Assembly: GCF_000003815.2 (NCBI RefSeq)
Contig: NW_023365773.1
Location: 192,882-256,881, forward strand
Reading direction: 5' to 3'
Source: Branchiostoma floridae
Taxonomy: Eukaryota; Chordata; Leptocardii; Amphioxiformes; Branchiostomatidae
DNA: 64,000 nt
The position numbers were made by a program, and so were the translations under genes. Each line of letters opens with the position of its first letter. Position 1 is the first letter of the stretch. The notes beneath the pieces were generated by a model that searched no databases, had not been told where the DNA came from, and saw only the letters and a program-made list of their open reading frames with translations. This document shows positions 46,842-58,620 of this stretch, piece after piece.

Positions 46842-47014
46842 CAGTAGAAGCGCTTAATTGCACACCCCATTTGCCAGTGCATTTCATGCAAGTATCCAAA
46901 TCGTGCAACAAAGCGAAGTTGTCAAGCTGGGCTGCACCACCATGGGATTTGGGGATTTCGTGCAATTAACAGAAGTGTGTGATTATCCGTTGTGCAATTA
47001 ATTGTCTTCTACTG
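46842..47014. mobile_element. pogo-like MITE (family E) in the array
   Basis: Starts CAGTAGAAGCGCTTAATTGC, ends AATTGTCTTCTACTG, flanked by TA on both sides. The interior matches 34869-35043. Confidence 0.75.
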
Positions 47015-47423
47015 TACAACAGAAAGCAAAGTTGTGGAGTTAAGATATTTTTGTTGAGCCATCCAAAAAAGCAGCTTGCCTACACATTACCAGAAAGACC
47101 TAAGGGGTATCCAGGCCCTACAGGACTCATTGTCTGTTGCCTTACCCTCATTAACATAATTTATGCACAGTTGCAAAATCCATGAAAAAACAAAAAATAT
47201 GGCCTGTCTATAGACAAATAGGTGCAGTGAAACCAAAGGGATATTACACCGTGTATTTAGAGAGAGTTTAAAAGTATCTATGGTATAACACAACAATGTA
47301 TAAATAATGTACAATGACAAAAGGACCACGTCCATCAATTGTTACATATCATATCAAAGACCTACAGTTATACTTTCATGCCTAACCGCGATGCCGCGGA
47401 TGTCAATCAAATTGAATTTTTGA

Positions 47424-47471
47424 GGCCCAACCAGCGAGCACTGCACAAAGTGTCAGCAGCTTGCAGTGGCC
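47424..47471 (+). other. Hairpin copy, variant GGCC:GGCC with CGAGC:GCTTG
   Basis: Outer stem GGCC pairs with GGCC. The inner stem is extended by one pair and includes one G-U wobble. The loop core CACTGCACAAAGTGTCAGCA is kept. Confidence 0.55.
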
Positions 47472-47547
47472 ATGTCAAAGAAAAAAAAAGAATTATCATT
47501 ATTAATATCTGGTGTATATGCAGCCAGTAGGTGAGGCTGATCAACGT

Positions 47548-47740
47548 TACTCTAAATGCAGAAATGTTCGCGGTTTTCGCGGTGACCGCTTCACCACGAA
47601 CTTCAAACCACCACGAACATTTTTCCATGGCAGTAAGAGACTACAGTGCATAGTGCTACCACCAACTTAAAACCACCGCAAAAAATTTGTTTCCCGCTAC
47701 CCAAAATCAAATACCCGTGAACTTAAATGCATCTACAGTA
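47548..47740. mobile_element. Family D MITE in the array
   Basis: TACTCTAAATGCAGAAATGT at the left, CTTAAATGCATCTACAGTA at the right; GTTCGCGGTTTTCGCGGTGA inside. Confidence 0.7.
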
Positions 47741-50423
47741 TTGGGTGGGCCGACTACTCTCTCATCGCAGCCAGGGGCTGAATTTCGGGGAGCTTACAGT
47801 CGAGCTGAAATTCGGCGCCACTCAGGTGACCTAAATACGACAGTAGGACTGAGGGGGTTGGGCTATACATTGTCTTCACCTCCTTAAGATGAATAGGTAG
47901 GGTATTAAAGCTATAGATTTCCTCAGTGTCACTGGCTAAAGAAAGGGGCCAATATGGCTTGTACCCTCATTAACATAATTTATGCAGCAGTGCAAAAGCC
48001 ACTTCAAAAACCATATTAATGCTCAGCTCAGTCACTTTTGGACATTCAGAGCAATTTGCCTTCCACAGACTGTCTTTTCTGTGATAACTACATAAGTAAA
48101 ATCATACAGTCACTCTTGTTATGCTTCACCTAATAGAGCCACACCACAAAGAATCATCCACTATGACTCCAGTGGATGGGATAATGCTGTGAGCTTCTGT
48201 GTTAGTTACGCCAACATAACTTTGAACGTTTTTTTTGGACACCCAACAAGCACTGCACAAAGTGTCAGCAGCTTAAAGGGTGACAAATGTAAACACAAGG
48301 AAAACAGACACCCAAAATGAAATCAGGAGATTTATCACAGAATTGATGCTGTTGAATAATATCCATGTCCAAAATCATAGCTATGCCCAGCAGAATTACA
48401 AGTAGACATCCAGAGCAATAGGTCTTTCACAGACTGCATTTTTGTGACAATTATAAATGTAACATCATACGGTCACTCATCCTCTGCTTCACCTAGTATG
48501 TCAGCACCACAAATACTCGCATATGAAAACTCGTCTGTATAAGTTCATGCTGATGAAAACAGTGTTACTGCTTCTAGTAACGTTAACTGAATGATAAAAG
48601 AAAACAGACATTCTCCAGTGTCATCATTAACATAATTTATGCAGTAGTGCAAAAGCCACCTCAAAAACCATATCAATGCTCAGCTGAGTCATTCTTGGAT
48701 ATTCAGAGCAATTCAAATTCTACAGACTGTCTGTTCTGTGACAATGATATATGTAACATCATACAGTCACTCTTCTTATGCTTCAGCTAACAGGCCACCA
48801 CCACAAATAATCATCTACTACAACACCAATGGATGGGATAATGCCCTCTGCTTCTGTGTTACTTTGAAACCAATTTTTTGGACACCCCAGAAGCACTGCA
48901 CAATGTGTCAGCAGCTTAAAAGGGTGACAAAAGTTAACACAAAGAAAACAGACACCCAACATGAAATCAGGAAAAATGACCTCATTAAAATAATTTATGC
49001 TGTTGAATAATATCCATGTCCAAAATCATAGCTATGATCAGCAGATGTACAATTCAACATTCAGAGCGAACAATCTTTCACAGACTGCTTTTTTGCGATA
49101 ATTACATATGTAATATCATACGTTCACTCATGATATGCTCCAGCTAGTGTGTAAGCACCATAAATACTTACATGTCAAAACTTCACTGTATGAGTTTATA
49201 TTGATAAAACACTGTGCTACTGCTTCTAGTAACGTTAACTGAATGATCTTTTGGGGCACCCAGAAAACTGACACTCAACAGTTGGCTCATTAACATAATT
49301 TATGCAGTAGTGAAAAAAACCCTCAAAAATCATATCTATACTCAGTTGAGTCACACTTGAACATTCATAGCAATTTGTCTTCCACAGACAGTCATCTTAG
49401 TGATAGTTATAAACGTATCATCATACAGACAGTCATGTTATGCTTCAACTAGTACATCAACACCACAAACAATTATCCGTTCTAACTTCAATAGTCTATA
49501 TTGGTTTCGTACGGTTTCTTTGTTATTCAAACGTTAAAACAACTATTTTTGGACACCCACAAGCACTGCACAATGTGTCAGCAGCTTATAAGGGTGACAA
49601 AAGTAAACACAAAGAAAACAGACACCCAAAATGAAATCAGGAGATTTATCACAGAATTTATGCTGTTGAATAATAACCATGTCCAAAATCATAGCTATGC
49701 CCAGCAGAATTACAAGTAGACATCCAGAGCAATAGGTCTTTCACAGACTGCATTTTTGTGACAATTATAAATGTAACATCATACGGTCACTCATCCTCTG
49801 CTTCACCTAGTATGTCAGCACCACAAATACTCGCATATGAAAACTCGTCTGTATAAGTTCATGCTGATGAAAACAGTGTTACTGCTTCTAGTAACGTTAA
49901 CTGAATGATAAAAGAAAACAGACATTCTCCAGTGTCATCATTAACATAATTTATGCAGTAGTGCAAAAGCCACCTCAAAAACCATATCAACGCTCAGCTG
50001 AGTCATTCTTGGATATTCAGAGCAATTCAAATTCTACAGACTGTCTGTTCTGTGACAATGATATATGTAACATCATACAGTCACTCTTCTTATGCTTCAC
50101 CTAACAGGCCACCACCACAAATAATCATCTACTACAACACCAATGAATGGGATAATGCCCTCTGCTTCTGTGTTACTTTGAAACCGATTTTTTGGACACC
50201 CCAGAAGCACTGCACAATGTGTCAGCAGCTTAAAGGGTGACAAAAGTAAACACAAAGAAAACAGACACCCAACATGAAATCAGGAGATATGACATGTGCC
50301 CTCATTAACATAATTTATGCTGTTGAATAATATCCATGTCCAAATTCCTAGCCATGATCAGCAGACTTACAAAAACACATTCAGAGCGAACAATCTTTCA
50401 CAGACTGCTTTTTTGCGATAATT

Positions 50424-50926
50424 TTTTTTTTTTTGGTTTCTCCTGTTGATTGGACAGATGAGGAGGCAGACAGGCTTTTTGCCTGTTTGCCTGACCTGCA
50501 CATGACTTTTTATGGTGAAGGAGGGGTGTGCAATTCCTTCTCCACCCTCTCGTCTACTGGAGCACTAAGTCTCACAGTATGCAACGTGTGAGGCAGCTCC
50601 AGCAGATGCAGATTTGTTGTTCGGAGTATCCGTCTCCTAGGAGGACTTCCAACCAAGGATGTAAGGGGTTCCTCTTACCCCCGACTCGTGTGCCATGGCG
50701 GGTGCTGCTCATGCCCAAACATGCCCCTAAGGCCTGTCTCGGCCACATAGCCCCACCAAGCCACACAAGGCCACTAGATACTCATTTACACCTGAGTTAA
50801 GTGAGGAAAGTCGTGTAAAGTGCATTTCCCAAGGGCACAAGATCGGTGACACAGCAGCTGGATTCGAACCCGCAACCTCTCGGTCTCGAGCCGCAAATGC
50901 CGTCACTGCGCCACACGGTCCCACAA
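50424..50926 (-). mobile_element. tRNA-derived SINE with 12-bp target duplication
   Basis: Read on the minus strand it begins GGGACCGTGTGGCGCAGTGA, with an A-box-like TGGCGCAGTG and a B-box GGTTGCGGGTTCGAATCC, and ends in a poly-A tract (poly-T at 50422-50434 on plus). TTTGCGATAATT flanks both sides (50412-50423, 50927-50938). The paralogous site near 49095 is empty, which confirms the boundaries. RNA polymerase III promoter elements are visible; the tRNA of origin is not settled. Confidence 0.9.
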
Positions 50927-51035
50927 TTTGCGATAATTATATATGTAATATCATACGTTCACTCATGATATGCTCCAGCTAGTGTGTGAGCACCATAAAT
51001 ACTTGCATGTCAAAACTTCACTGCATGAGTTTATA

Positions 51036-51068
51036 TAGCCTGGTATATTACGGCTGGATACCAGGCTA
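51036..51068. mobile_element. 33-bp micro-palindrome insertion with 9-bp target duplication
   Basis: TAGCCTGGTAT and ATACCAGGCTA, perfect 11-bp inverted arms around an 11-base centre. GAGTTTATA flanks both sides (51027-51035, 51069-51077). The duplicate copy near 49190 lacks it. Confidence 0.75.
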
Positions 51069-51104
51069 GAGTTTATATGGAGTAACACAGTGCTACTGCT
51101 TCTA

Positions 51105-51498
51105 GTAAAATGCAAATGAACAGAGATGTAAAGGACTATGAATGCTGAACTTTTGCTGTACTATATGTTTTTGTACCATGTATATGTTGATAGATTCATC
51201 AGGACTTGATGTAATCTGTATCTCTGTTATATTTCATCTGACCGTTACCTCCCTCATGACCTCAATGAAAAGCGGCCTGCTGACCGATTGAGCTTCTCAT
51301 GAATAAACAAAAACAAGCAAACAAATTGCTTAGAATGTCTAAGTGTAAATCTGATATACATATACATACACAAAGTTTATTTTGACTGGATGGCCATGAT
51401 GATATTTGGCATAAGCACAGGTCAATATTATTTCTTGCTAGGTGTTTGTTTTCTTTGTTTTATCTTTTATCACCCTTATAAGCTGCTGACACATTGTG
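51105..51498. repeat. Left arm of 394-bp inverted duplication
   Basis: Reverse complement of 52223-52616 with equal length and no difference noticed on reading. It ends at the assembly gap within a hairpin copy (CTGCTGACACATTGTG). Confidence 0.85.
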
Positions 51499-51598
51499 NN
51501 NNNNNNNNNNNNNNNNNNNNNNNNNNNNNNNNNNNNNNNNNNNNNNNNNNNNNNNNNNNNNNNNNNNNNNNNNNNNNNNNNNNNNNNNNNNNNNNNNN
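51499..51598. other. Assembly gap (100 N)
   Basis: The gap abuts the inner end of an inverted repeat arm. Palindromic structure is a likely reason for the break. Confidence 0.95.
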
Positions 51599-51712
51599 GG
51601 TTCTTCGTTTCTTGTTGTCTTTGTTTAAAACACTATTTTTGGACACCCACAAGCACTGCACTATGTGTCAGCAGCTTATAAGGGTGATAAAAATCAAAAG
51701 AGGGCAAACACT

Positions 51713-51884
51713 TATCTCCAAGCAGATCCTACAATGACATAAGGTAGTACCAAACTGGCCAAGGAGTGTAGTCAGCCAAGAGGTGTCCATTTGCCATGTA
51801 GCAAAACACACTCCTAAGCCGGCTTCACTCCTCTGCCAGCTTTTGATAATATCTTATGCTACCGTAGGATCTGCTTGGAAATTA
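51713..51884. mobile_element. MITE family A
   Basis: TTATCTCCAAGCAGATCCTAC ... GTAGGATCTGCTTGGAAATTA, very close to 46392-46563 and at the same place relative to the preceding hairpin. Confidence 0.8.
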
Positions 51885-52222
51885 AAAACAGGCACCAATC
51901 AAGAAATCAGGCCAATAGGGCTTGTGTCCTCATTAACATAATTTATGCAGTAAGGCACTATCCATGGGAAAAATCATAGTTAATGTCAGCTGATTTGCAA
52001 TTAGACATTTACAGCAATCAGTCTTTCACGGATTGCAATTTTTGCGTGCAAATTATAAACGTAACAAGATATGATCACTCGTGGCTATGCTTTATCTTTA
52101 TAAGAAAACCACAAATACTTGCCTGTTAAAATTCCATCGGATGAGATTATACTCCACGCCACATTGCCGATTCATTGCCGAGTCGAAAACTGAAACATTT
52201 TTTTTGGCACCCACAAGCACTG

Positions 52223-52616
52223 CACAATGTGTCAGCAGCTTATAAGGGTGATAAAAGATAAAACAAAGAAAACAAACACCTAGCAAGAAATAATATTGAC
52301 CTGTGCTTATGCCAAATATCATCATGGCCATCCAGTCAAAATAAACTTTGTGTATGTATATGTATATCAGATTTACACTTAGACATTCTAAGCAATTTGT
52401 TTGCTTGTTTTTGTTTATTCATGAGAAGCTCAATCGGTCAGCAGGCCGCTTTTCATTGAGGTCATGAGGGAGGTAACGGTCAGATGAAATATAACAGAGA
52501 TACAGATTACATCAAGTCCTGATGAATCTATCAACATATACATGGTACAAAAACATATAGTACAGCAAAAGTTCAGCATTCATAGTCCTTTACATCTCTG
52601 TTCATTTGCATTTTAC
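52223..52616. repeat. Right arm of 394-bp inverted duplication
   Basis: It carries the hairpin tail and then the dispersed repeat (TTCATGAGAAGCTCAATCGG, GAGGTCATGAGGGAGGTAAC) also seen at 8056-8180. Confidence 0.85.
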
Positions 52617-53170
52617 ACACTGCCTTTTCTGTGTGATTATTATAACTGAAACATAATATGGCACTTGTCTTATGACTCTGCTAAAAGTTCACAAAATAAA
52701 TTACAAAGAAAGCACATGTACACATGAAGCTACCTAATCAGAGAAAAACTCAAAGTGTTTTTGGGGCTGCATGTTACTTAGGTTCTGTATTATGATGATA
52801 ATGCGATGGAAAAGCATATTTACAGTGTCTAGTTTTGCTGCGACCTGTAGCAAAGAAGGTTGCCTATACCTAAGGGGTGTGTCTCCTGTTGCCTCATTAA
52901 CATAATATATGCACACACGAAAATCCATCAAAGAACACAAAATATGGGTCGTGTATCAGCAAACCAATGCAGTGATATCACTAGAGATGTTATACAGTGT
53001 GTTTTGAGAGGGCTTCAATGTCTATGTGGTATTGATAGATGCATAAAAGGATGTATTAATAATTTGTAATGACTAAGACACCACAACCAGTAAGTGATAA
53101 CTTAAACATCTAATCTCTTTCTTTGCTATACCTCATTTGTCAATCATTTAGTAATCATGAAATTTTTGAA

Positions 53171-53215
53171 GTCCCGCCCAACGAGCACTGCACCATGTGT
53201 AGCAGCTTGTGGGAC
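53171..53215 (+). other. Hairpin copy, variant GTCCC:GGGAC
   Basis: Outer stem GTCCC:GGGAC and inner CGAGC:GCTTG. It lies just left of the hAT-like element that holds the LTR retrotransposon. Confidence 0.55.
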
Positions 53216-53544
53216 GATTTAGTAAACAAAGAAGGAAAACATATTGTCAACATGTGTCCAGCACAGGCACATTGTATTATATATCAGGGCTCGAAATACT
53301 GGGTGCATGTGCACCCAGGTGCACCCAAAATTGGACCTGTGCACCCAATTATTTTTTGTGGGTGCACCCAGATATTTTTTGACACATGTATGTAAAGATA
53401 TCAAAGTAGACTAAGTATACATCATATTCTTGACATCTAAGTGTTAGAAAGATATTAAAAATGTTTGTCATGGTACTTGTTTAAGGATTTGATAGCCTGT
53501 AGTTTTAGTTATAAGTTTTATTATTAGTTTATTACTTAGATTTA

Positions 53545-53761
53545 AGTAAGAATAGAGCTAACACCCCTACCCATTGTAATAGAATAGCCCATCATGCATA
53601 TTCAGAAGCAAGCCACCAAGAGAAGCTGAGACCTGAGATTCTCTCTCTTTGCCATCTGGACTGCATTGAGCATATACACGCTTTGTACGTACTAACCATA
53701 AGTAGAATAAAACCATGGAAATGCAGTGAATCTGTGGTAATTCATGACGTACAAAGTAACA
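53545..53761 (+). repeat. 5' LTR, missing its first 10 bases
   Basis: 217 bp with no difference noticed from 58404-58620. The 3' LTR starts TGTTACACAG ten bases earlier, but the corresponding bases here are unrelated. It contains the AATAAA-like GTAGAATAAAACC and ends AAAGTAACA. Confidence 0.85.
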
Positions 53762-53775
53762 TGGTGTCAGAAGTG
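53762..53775 (+). other. Primer-binding site, tRNA-Leu type
   Basis: TGGTGTCAGAAGTG directly follows the LTR end and is complementary to the 3' end of metazoan tRNA-Leu(CAA) including CCA. SURL-type Ty3/gypsy elements use tRNA-Leu. Confidence 0.7.
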
Positions 53776-54266
53776 CCCTTCAGCAAGTTCAGGAGAAACT
53801 GAGAAAAAAAGGAGCAGAAGACAGAAGAAGAAGACAGAAGAAGACAGTCTCAAGTCAAGACGGAAGGACAGAGAGAGCCAAAGTCGACTGCTAAGGAGGC
53901 AGCTAAGTCTAATGTCTTTCTTCAAAGATAGCATCCAAAGAATGCTAGTCTAAGGAGCTCCAGAGAACTTGAATGTGAAGAATTGTGAAGAATTTCCATT
54001 GTGAAATTGTGAAGAATTTCTAGACAGTCTGAGCCAGGCATGTGCGCAGGCATAACGGCTCCATTGTCTTAGCGTGTCCTAGTTCCAAGGACAAATTCCT
54101 TACCGTCTGGAAAGTTGACAGGTAGGAACTCTGCTAAAGAGCATGATCTAAGGTCAGAGGTGCCAGGAACAAGCATATGTCAATGTCTAGTTACCGTGCC
54201 GGCAAGTGACAGCATCAAAACAAGCACAGGCGGCAGGTCAGGCAAAGGACATTTGTTGAAGTAAAC

Positions 54267-57200
54267 ATGGCAGATAGTCGTCTATTACCGGTGCCCAAAC
54301 CTGTAGAACTGACAGGAGATGTATCAGAAAATTGGGAAATTTTCAAAGATGAATGGGCCAGCTATGAGATTGCTACAGAGAAGAACAAGAAACCAAAGGA
54401 AATCCGAGTAGCAACACTGAAGACCGTAATTGGTAGAGATTGCCTGGACATTCTAAGGAACTTAGATATTCCAGCAGACCCTGGTCAGCCAGATGCAGAC
54501 CCCAGGCAAGACCCAGATAAGATTATAGACGCCTTAGATAAGCACTTCAAGCCTCTGAAGAACACTGTATACGAGAGATACAAGTTCAATACCTGTGAAC
54601 AAGCACCAGGAGAAAGTATTGAAGTGTACGTGGCTCGCTTGAGGAAACTAGTGTCTACATGTGAGTATGGCGCTCTGAAAGAGGAGATGCTGCGCGATAG
54701 AATCGTGCTCGGAATCTGCGATAACAAGGTGAGAATGCGACTGTTAAAGCAGAAAAACCTCACATTGCAAGCAGCACTAGAAGAGTGCAAGACAAGTGAG
54801 ACAACAAACAAACAGATCAAGGCAATGCAGACTGCAGAGACAGTGCATTATGCCAAGACAAAGCCAAATCCAAGTCAAGGCAAAGCAAAGACAAAGTTCC
54901 AGCAGCCACACAGAAGGATGCAACCACAAGTTAACAACTGCAGTTACTGTGGAAGAGCCCATGCTAGAGACAAGGGTAAATGCCCAGCATTTGGAAAGAA
55001 ATGCGCGAAGTGCGAAAGGCCCAACCACTTCGCCCGGGTTTGCAAAGCATCCAGCAAGAAGATAAACATGGTACAAGACAACGTGGCAGAAGATGACGAA
55101 GAAGTGTACACTGTAGGCTCTGTGTCAAGCAATAACAAGAAATGGTACATAGACCTGAAGATGAGTGATGGAAAATCTCTAAGCTGTCAGATTGACACAG
55201 GAGCTACATGCAATGTGATTAGCGAAGATGACTTCCGGAAGTTCGGGCACAAGATGAAACCAAGTAAAGCCAGATTGAAGCTATATGATGGTTCTATCCT
55301 TAAGCCAGTAGGGCAAGGCATCTTGAAGACGAGACATCAAGACAGTATCATAGATCTGGAATTCCAGATTGTCAAGACACGTCAGAATCCTCTACTGTCA
55401 GCTGAAACATGTACCAAATTAGGACTGATCACCCTAAACACGGTCAACCAAGTCAACAACAGCAAGACAGAACAGATAGTTGAGGAGTACGCAGACGTCT
55501 TTGAAGGATTGGGATGCCTCCCAGGAGAATATCACATTGAGATTGACAAAGAAGCAAAACCAGTACAGCATCTACCACGACGGGTACCTGTTCCTTTGAA
55601 AGCGGAACTGAAGAAGAAAATCGACGAACTAGAGAAGAAACAAGTGATTGCCAGAGTCACGAAACCGACGGAGTGGATCTCAAGTATGGTTGTCGTAAAG
55701 AAACCAGGCAAGATGAGAATATGCCTAGACCCCAAGGATCTTAACATGGCACTACACCGACCGAAGTACCAGATCCCCACCCTTGATGAAGTCCTACCAA
55801 GGCTTGCCAAGGCCAAAGTGTTCTCAGTGCTAGATGCCAAAGACGGATTTTGGCAGGTCAAGTTAGATGAGGAGAGCAGCTATCTAACCACATTTTGGAC
55901 GCCGTTCGGCCGATTCCGGTGGTGTCGCATGCCCTTTGGGATTTCCACCGCTCCTGAAGAATACCAAAGAAGACAGCACGAGGTACTGGAAGGTCTACAG
56001 GGAGTTGACGTCATCGCTGATGACATACTGGTCTTCGGATGTGGTGAAACTGAAGAGGAAGCTGACAGAGACCACGATGAAAATCTGCGTAACCTGCTCA
56101 AACGCGCACGAGAGAAGAATCTGAAACTAAACAAGCGAAAATTGAGGCTCAAGTTAAAGCAAGTGCCATACATGGGACAGCTACTAACGGCAGATGGCCT
56201 GAAACCAGACCCAGAAAAGGTCAAGGCTATCACAGAGATGAAGACGCCAGATGATCTCCGATCTCTACAGAGGTTCCTCGGAATGGTCAATTACCTCGCT
56301 AAGTTCTTGCCACACCTGTCTGATGTGTGCGAACCACTGAGACGGCTAACAGACAAAGACGCAGTCTGGGTATGGCTTGAAACACATGACCAAGCAGTGA
56401 AAGAGGTCAAGAAGCTGGTGACAGCACAGCCAGTACTACAATACTACGACGTAGAGAAAGAGGTGACCATACAGGGAGATGCAAGCGACAAGGGACTTGG
56501 AGCGGCGCTCCTGCAGGAAGGACGCCCGGTAGCGTATGCTTCGCGAGCTCTAACCCCGACAGAACAGAACTATGCGCAGATCGAGAAAGAGTGCTTAGCA
56601 ATTGTCTTTGCAGCACAGAAGTTCAACCAGTACATCCACGGCCGAGAAGTGGTAACTGTACAATCAGATCACAAGCCTTTGGAAGTGATTTTTAAGAAGC
56701 CTCTCCTCGACGCACCGAAGAGGCTACAAAGAATGATGCTCCGTCTGCAGAAATACCACCTAAAGGTGACGTACCGTAAAGGTTCAGAAATGTATATCGC
56801 AGACACTCTCTCAAGAGCCTACCTGACGAGGACCATGAACGAGACTAGGCGAGACGAGTATGAGATACTCAAGATCCAGGAAGCAAAGAAAGAGGATCAA
56901 GAAATCGAACAAGTAACACCCGCTGAGTACATCCAAGTGTCCGATATGACGATAGACAGGGTACGTCGACACACTCAGCAAGATGAAGTCATGAGAGAAT
57001 TGATGAAGACAATAAAGAAAGGATGGCCAGAAAACAAGACGCAGCTTAAGAAAGAAGTCCGTGACTATTGGACATTCAGGGACGAAGTCAGCATGCACGA
57101 TGGCATTGTATACAAGGGACAAGCGATAGTCGTCCCAGCAGAGCTGCGAGAAGAGATGATACAGAAGACACATGCCAGCCACCAAGGAGCAGAAGCATGT

Positions 57201-58231
57201 ATCAGACGAGCCAGAGAAACCANNNNNNNNNNNNNNNNNNNNNNNNNNNNNNNNNNNNNNNNNNNNNNNNNNNNNNNNNNNNNNNNNNNNNNNNNNNNNN
57301 NNNNNNNNNNNNNNNNNNNNNNNNNNNNNNNNNNNNNNNNNNNNNNNNNNNNNNNNNNNNNNNNNNNNNNNNNNNNNNNNNNNNNNNNNNNNNNNNNNNN
57401 NNNNNNNNNNNNNNNNNNNNNNNNNNNNNNNNNNNNGCTTCACCAGAATAGCGCCTAGCCAAGAATGTGATACACAAGACCAAGCAGACTTTCAGCAGAC
57501 ATGGAATACCCATGGAAGTTGTCACCGACAACGGACCCCAGTTTGCATCAGAGGAGTTCAAGCAATTCGCAAAGATGTGGAACTTTCGACATGTGACAAC
57601 ATCACCGTATCACAGTCAAGCCAACGGCAAAGCAGAATCGGCAGTAAAGATTGCCAAGAACCTGCTTAAGAAAGCAGCAGCAGATGGACAGGACCCCTGG
57701 GTCTCCATCTTGGCATGGAGGAACACTCCAACCCAAGGACAAGGCAGCAGTCCTACGCAACGACTAATGTCAAGAAGGACGCGAACGCAAGTGCCAATCA
57801 ACACACAAGCACTAGAGCCAAAGGTAGTACCGAACGTCCACAATAACATCAACAAGAGAAAGGCCAGAGCGAAGAGGTATTACGACAAAGGCACGAGAAG
57901 TCTTCCACCAATACAACCAGGACAACAAGTGCGTGTAGAGTTAACACCACAGAAAGCAGCACAGTGGAAATATGGCACGTGTGTGCAACGTGTAGCACCA
58001 AAGTCGTACGAAGTAGAAGTCGACGGAGCCAAGTACAGGAGAAACCGAAAGCACATACGCGACACAACAGAAGAACAGAAACCATCCACAGATGTAGATG
58101 AGACAACAACAGCTCCAGCAACTGCAACACCAGAGTCGACAGCAGAAACAACGACAACTACGACTGAACCAACGCCGTATGTCACACGGTCAGGCCGAAC
58201 TGTAAAAGCGCCAGACCGTATGGACTTGTAA
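54267..58231 (+). CDS. Ty3/gypsy-like Gag-Pol polyprotein, interrupted by an assembly gap
   Basis: ATG at 54267 opens one fused frame to the gap at 57223. Residues about 1-270 are Gag, with two zinc knuckles (CX2CX3HX6C at about 224 and CX2CX4HX4C at about 245). Protease follows with DTGA near 308. Reverse transcriptase has LDAKDGFWQ near 521 and the catalytic block IADDILVF near 582. RNase H begins near 735 (GDASDKGLGA). The integrase zinc region (H-A-S-H) lies near 968. After the gap another frame (57437-58231) holds DNGPQF and SPYHSQANGKAE, the second Asp region and Glu of the DDE integrase, then a basic C-terminal domain. The frame differs across the gap because the N count is nominal. 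A TAG at 57449 in the downstream frame is either a real defect or a gap-edge error. Similar to the Mag/SURL group, which is inference from domain order and primer site. Confidence 0.88.
57223..57436. other. Assembly gap (214 N) within integrase
   Basis: The integrase core including the first catalytic Asp falls in this gap. Not a multiple of three. Confidence 0.95.
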
Positions 58232-58380
58232 AATGAACTGGAAACAAAACTATGATCATGGACTGTGAATGGACAACGAATATGGACACTGGACTCTGAT
58301 AGATTTCAAGTTTAGTGATAATGCATGCCAGCTAAAGATAATGCATGAAAGTTCAAGAGAAAGGAACTAACATATTTTGT

Positions 58381-58393
58381 AAAGAAAAGGGGA
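58381..58393 (+). other. Polypurine tract
   Basis: AAAGAAAAGGGGA immediately precedes TGTTACA of the 3' LTR, the expected plus-strand primer site. Confidence 0.8.
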
Positions 58394-58620
58394 TGTTACA
58401 CAGAGTAAGAATAGAGCTAACACCCCTACCCATTGTAATAGAATAGCCCATCATGCATATTCAGAAGCAAGCCACCAAGAGAAGCTGAGACCTGAGATTC
58501 TCTCTCTTTGCCATCTGGACTGCATTGAGCATATACACGCTTTGTACGTACTAACCATAAGTAGAATAAAACCATGGAAATGCAGTGAATCTGTGGTAAT
58601 TCATGACGTACAAAGTAACA
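58394..58620 (+). repeat. 3' LTR, complete (227 bp)
   Basis: TGTTACACAG...AAAGTAACA with TG/CA ends inside a short inverted repeat (TGTTAC/GTAACA). No difference from the 5' LTR over 217 bases was noticed, so insertion was recent. Confidence 0.88.

Larger units (their letters stand above)
48283..51104 (+). repeat. Recent tandem duplication of multi-unit block (about 1.32 kb)
   Basis: 48283-48970 is almost identical to 49597-50285, and 48981-49240 continues as 50301-50423 plus 50939-51104. The offset is about 1314-1320 bases. The second copy contains two insertions the first lacks: the SINE at 50424-50926 and the 33-bp palindrome at 51036-51068. Confidence 0.85.

Noticed and set aside
48240-50240. 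CRISPR-like spaced repeats
   Set aside because: Units are hundreds of bases, diverged, and in a eukaryotic intron; no Cas context.
50860-50926. A tRNA gene on the minus strand
   Set aside because: A and B box are present, but the acceptor stem does not close and the segment continues into a SINE body with a poly-A end and target duplication.
52098-52331. Open frame spanning a hairpin copy (LLTHCAVLVG-like)
   Set aside because: Considered as a repeated exon, but other copies have stops and frame changes at the same place while RNA pairing is kept.
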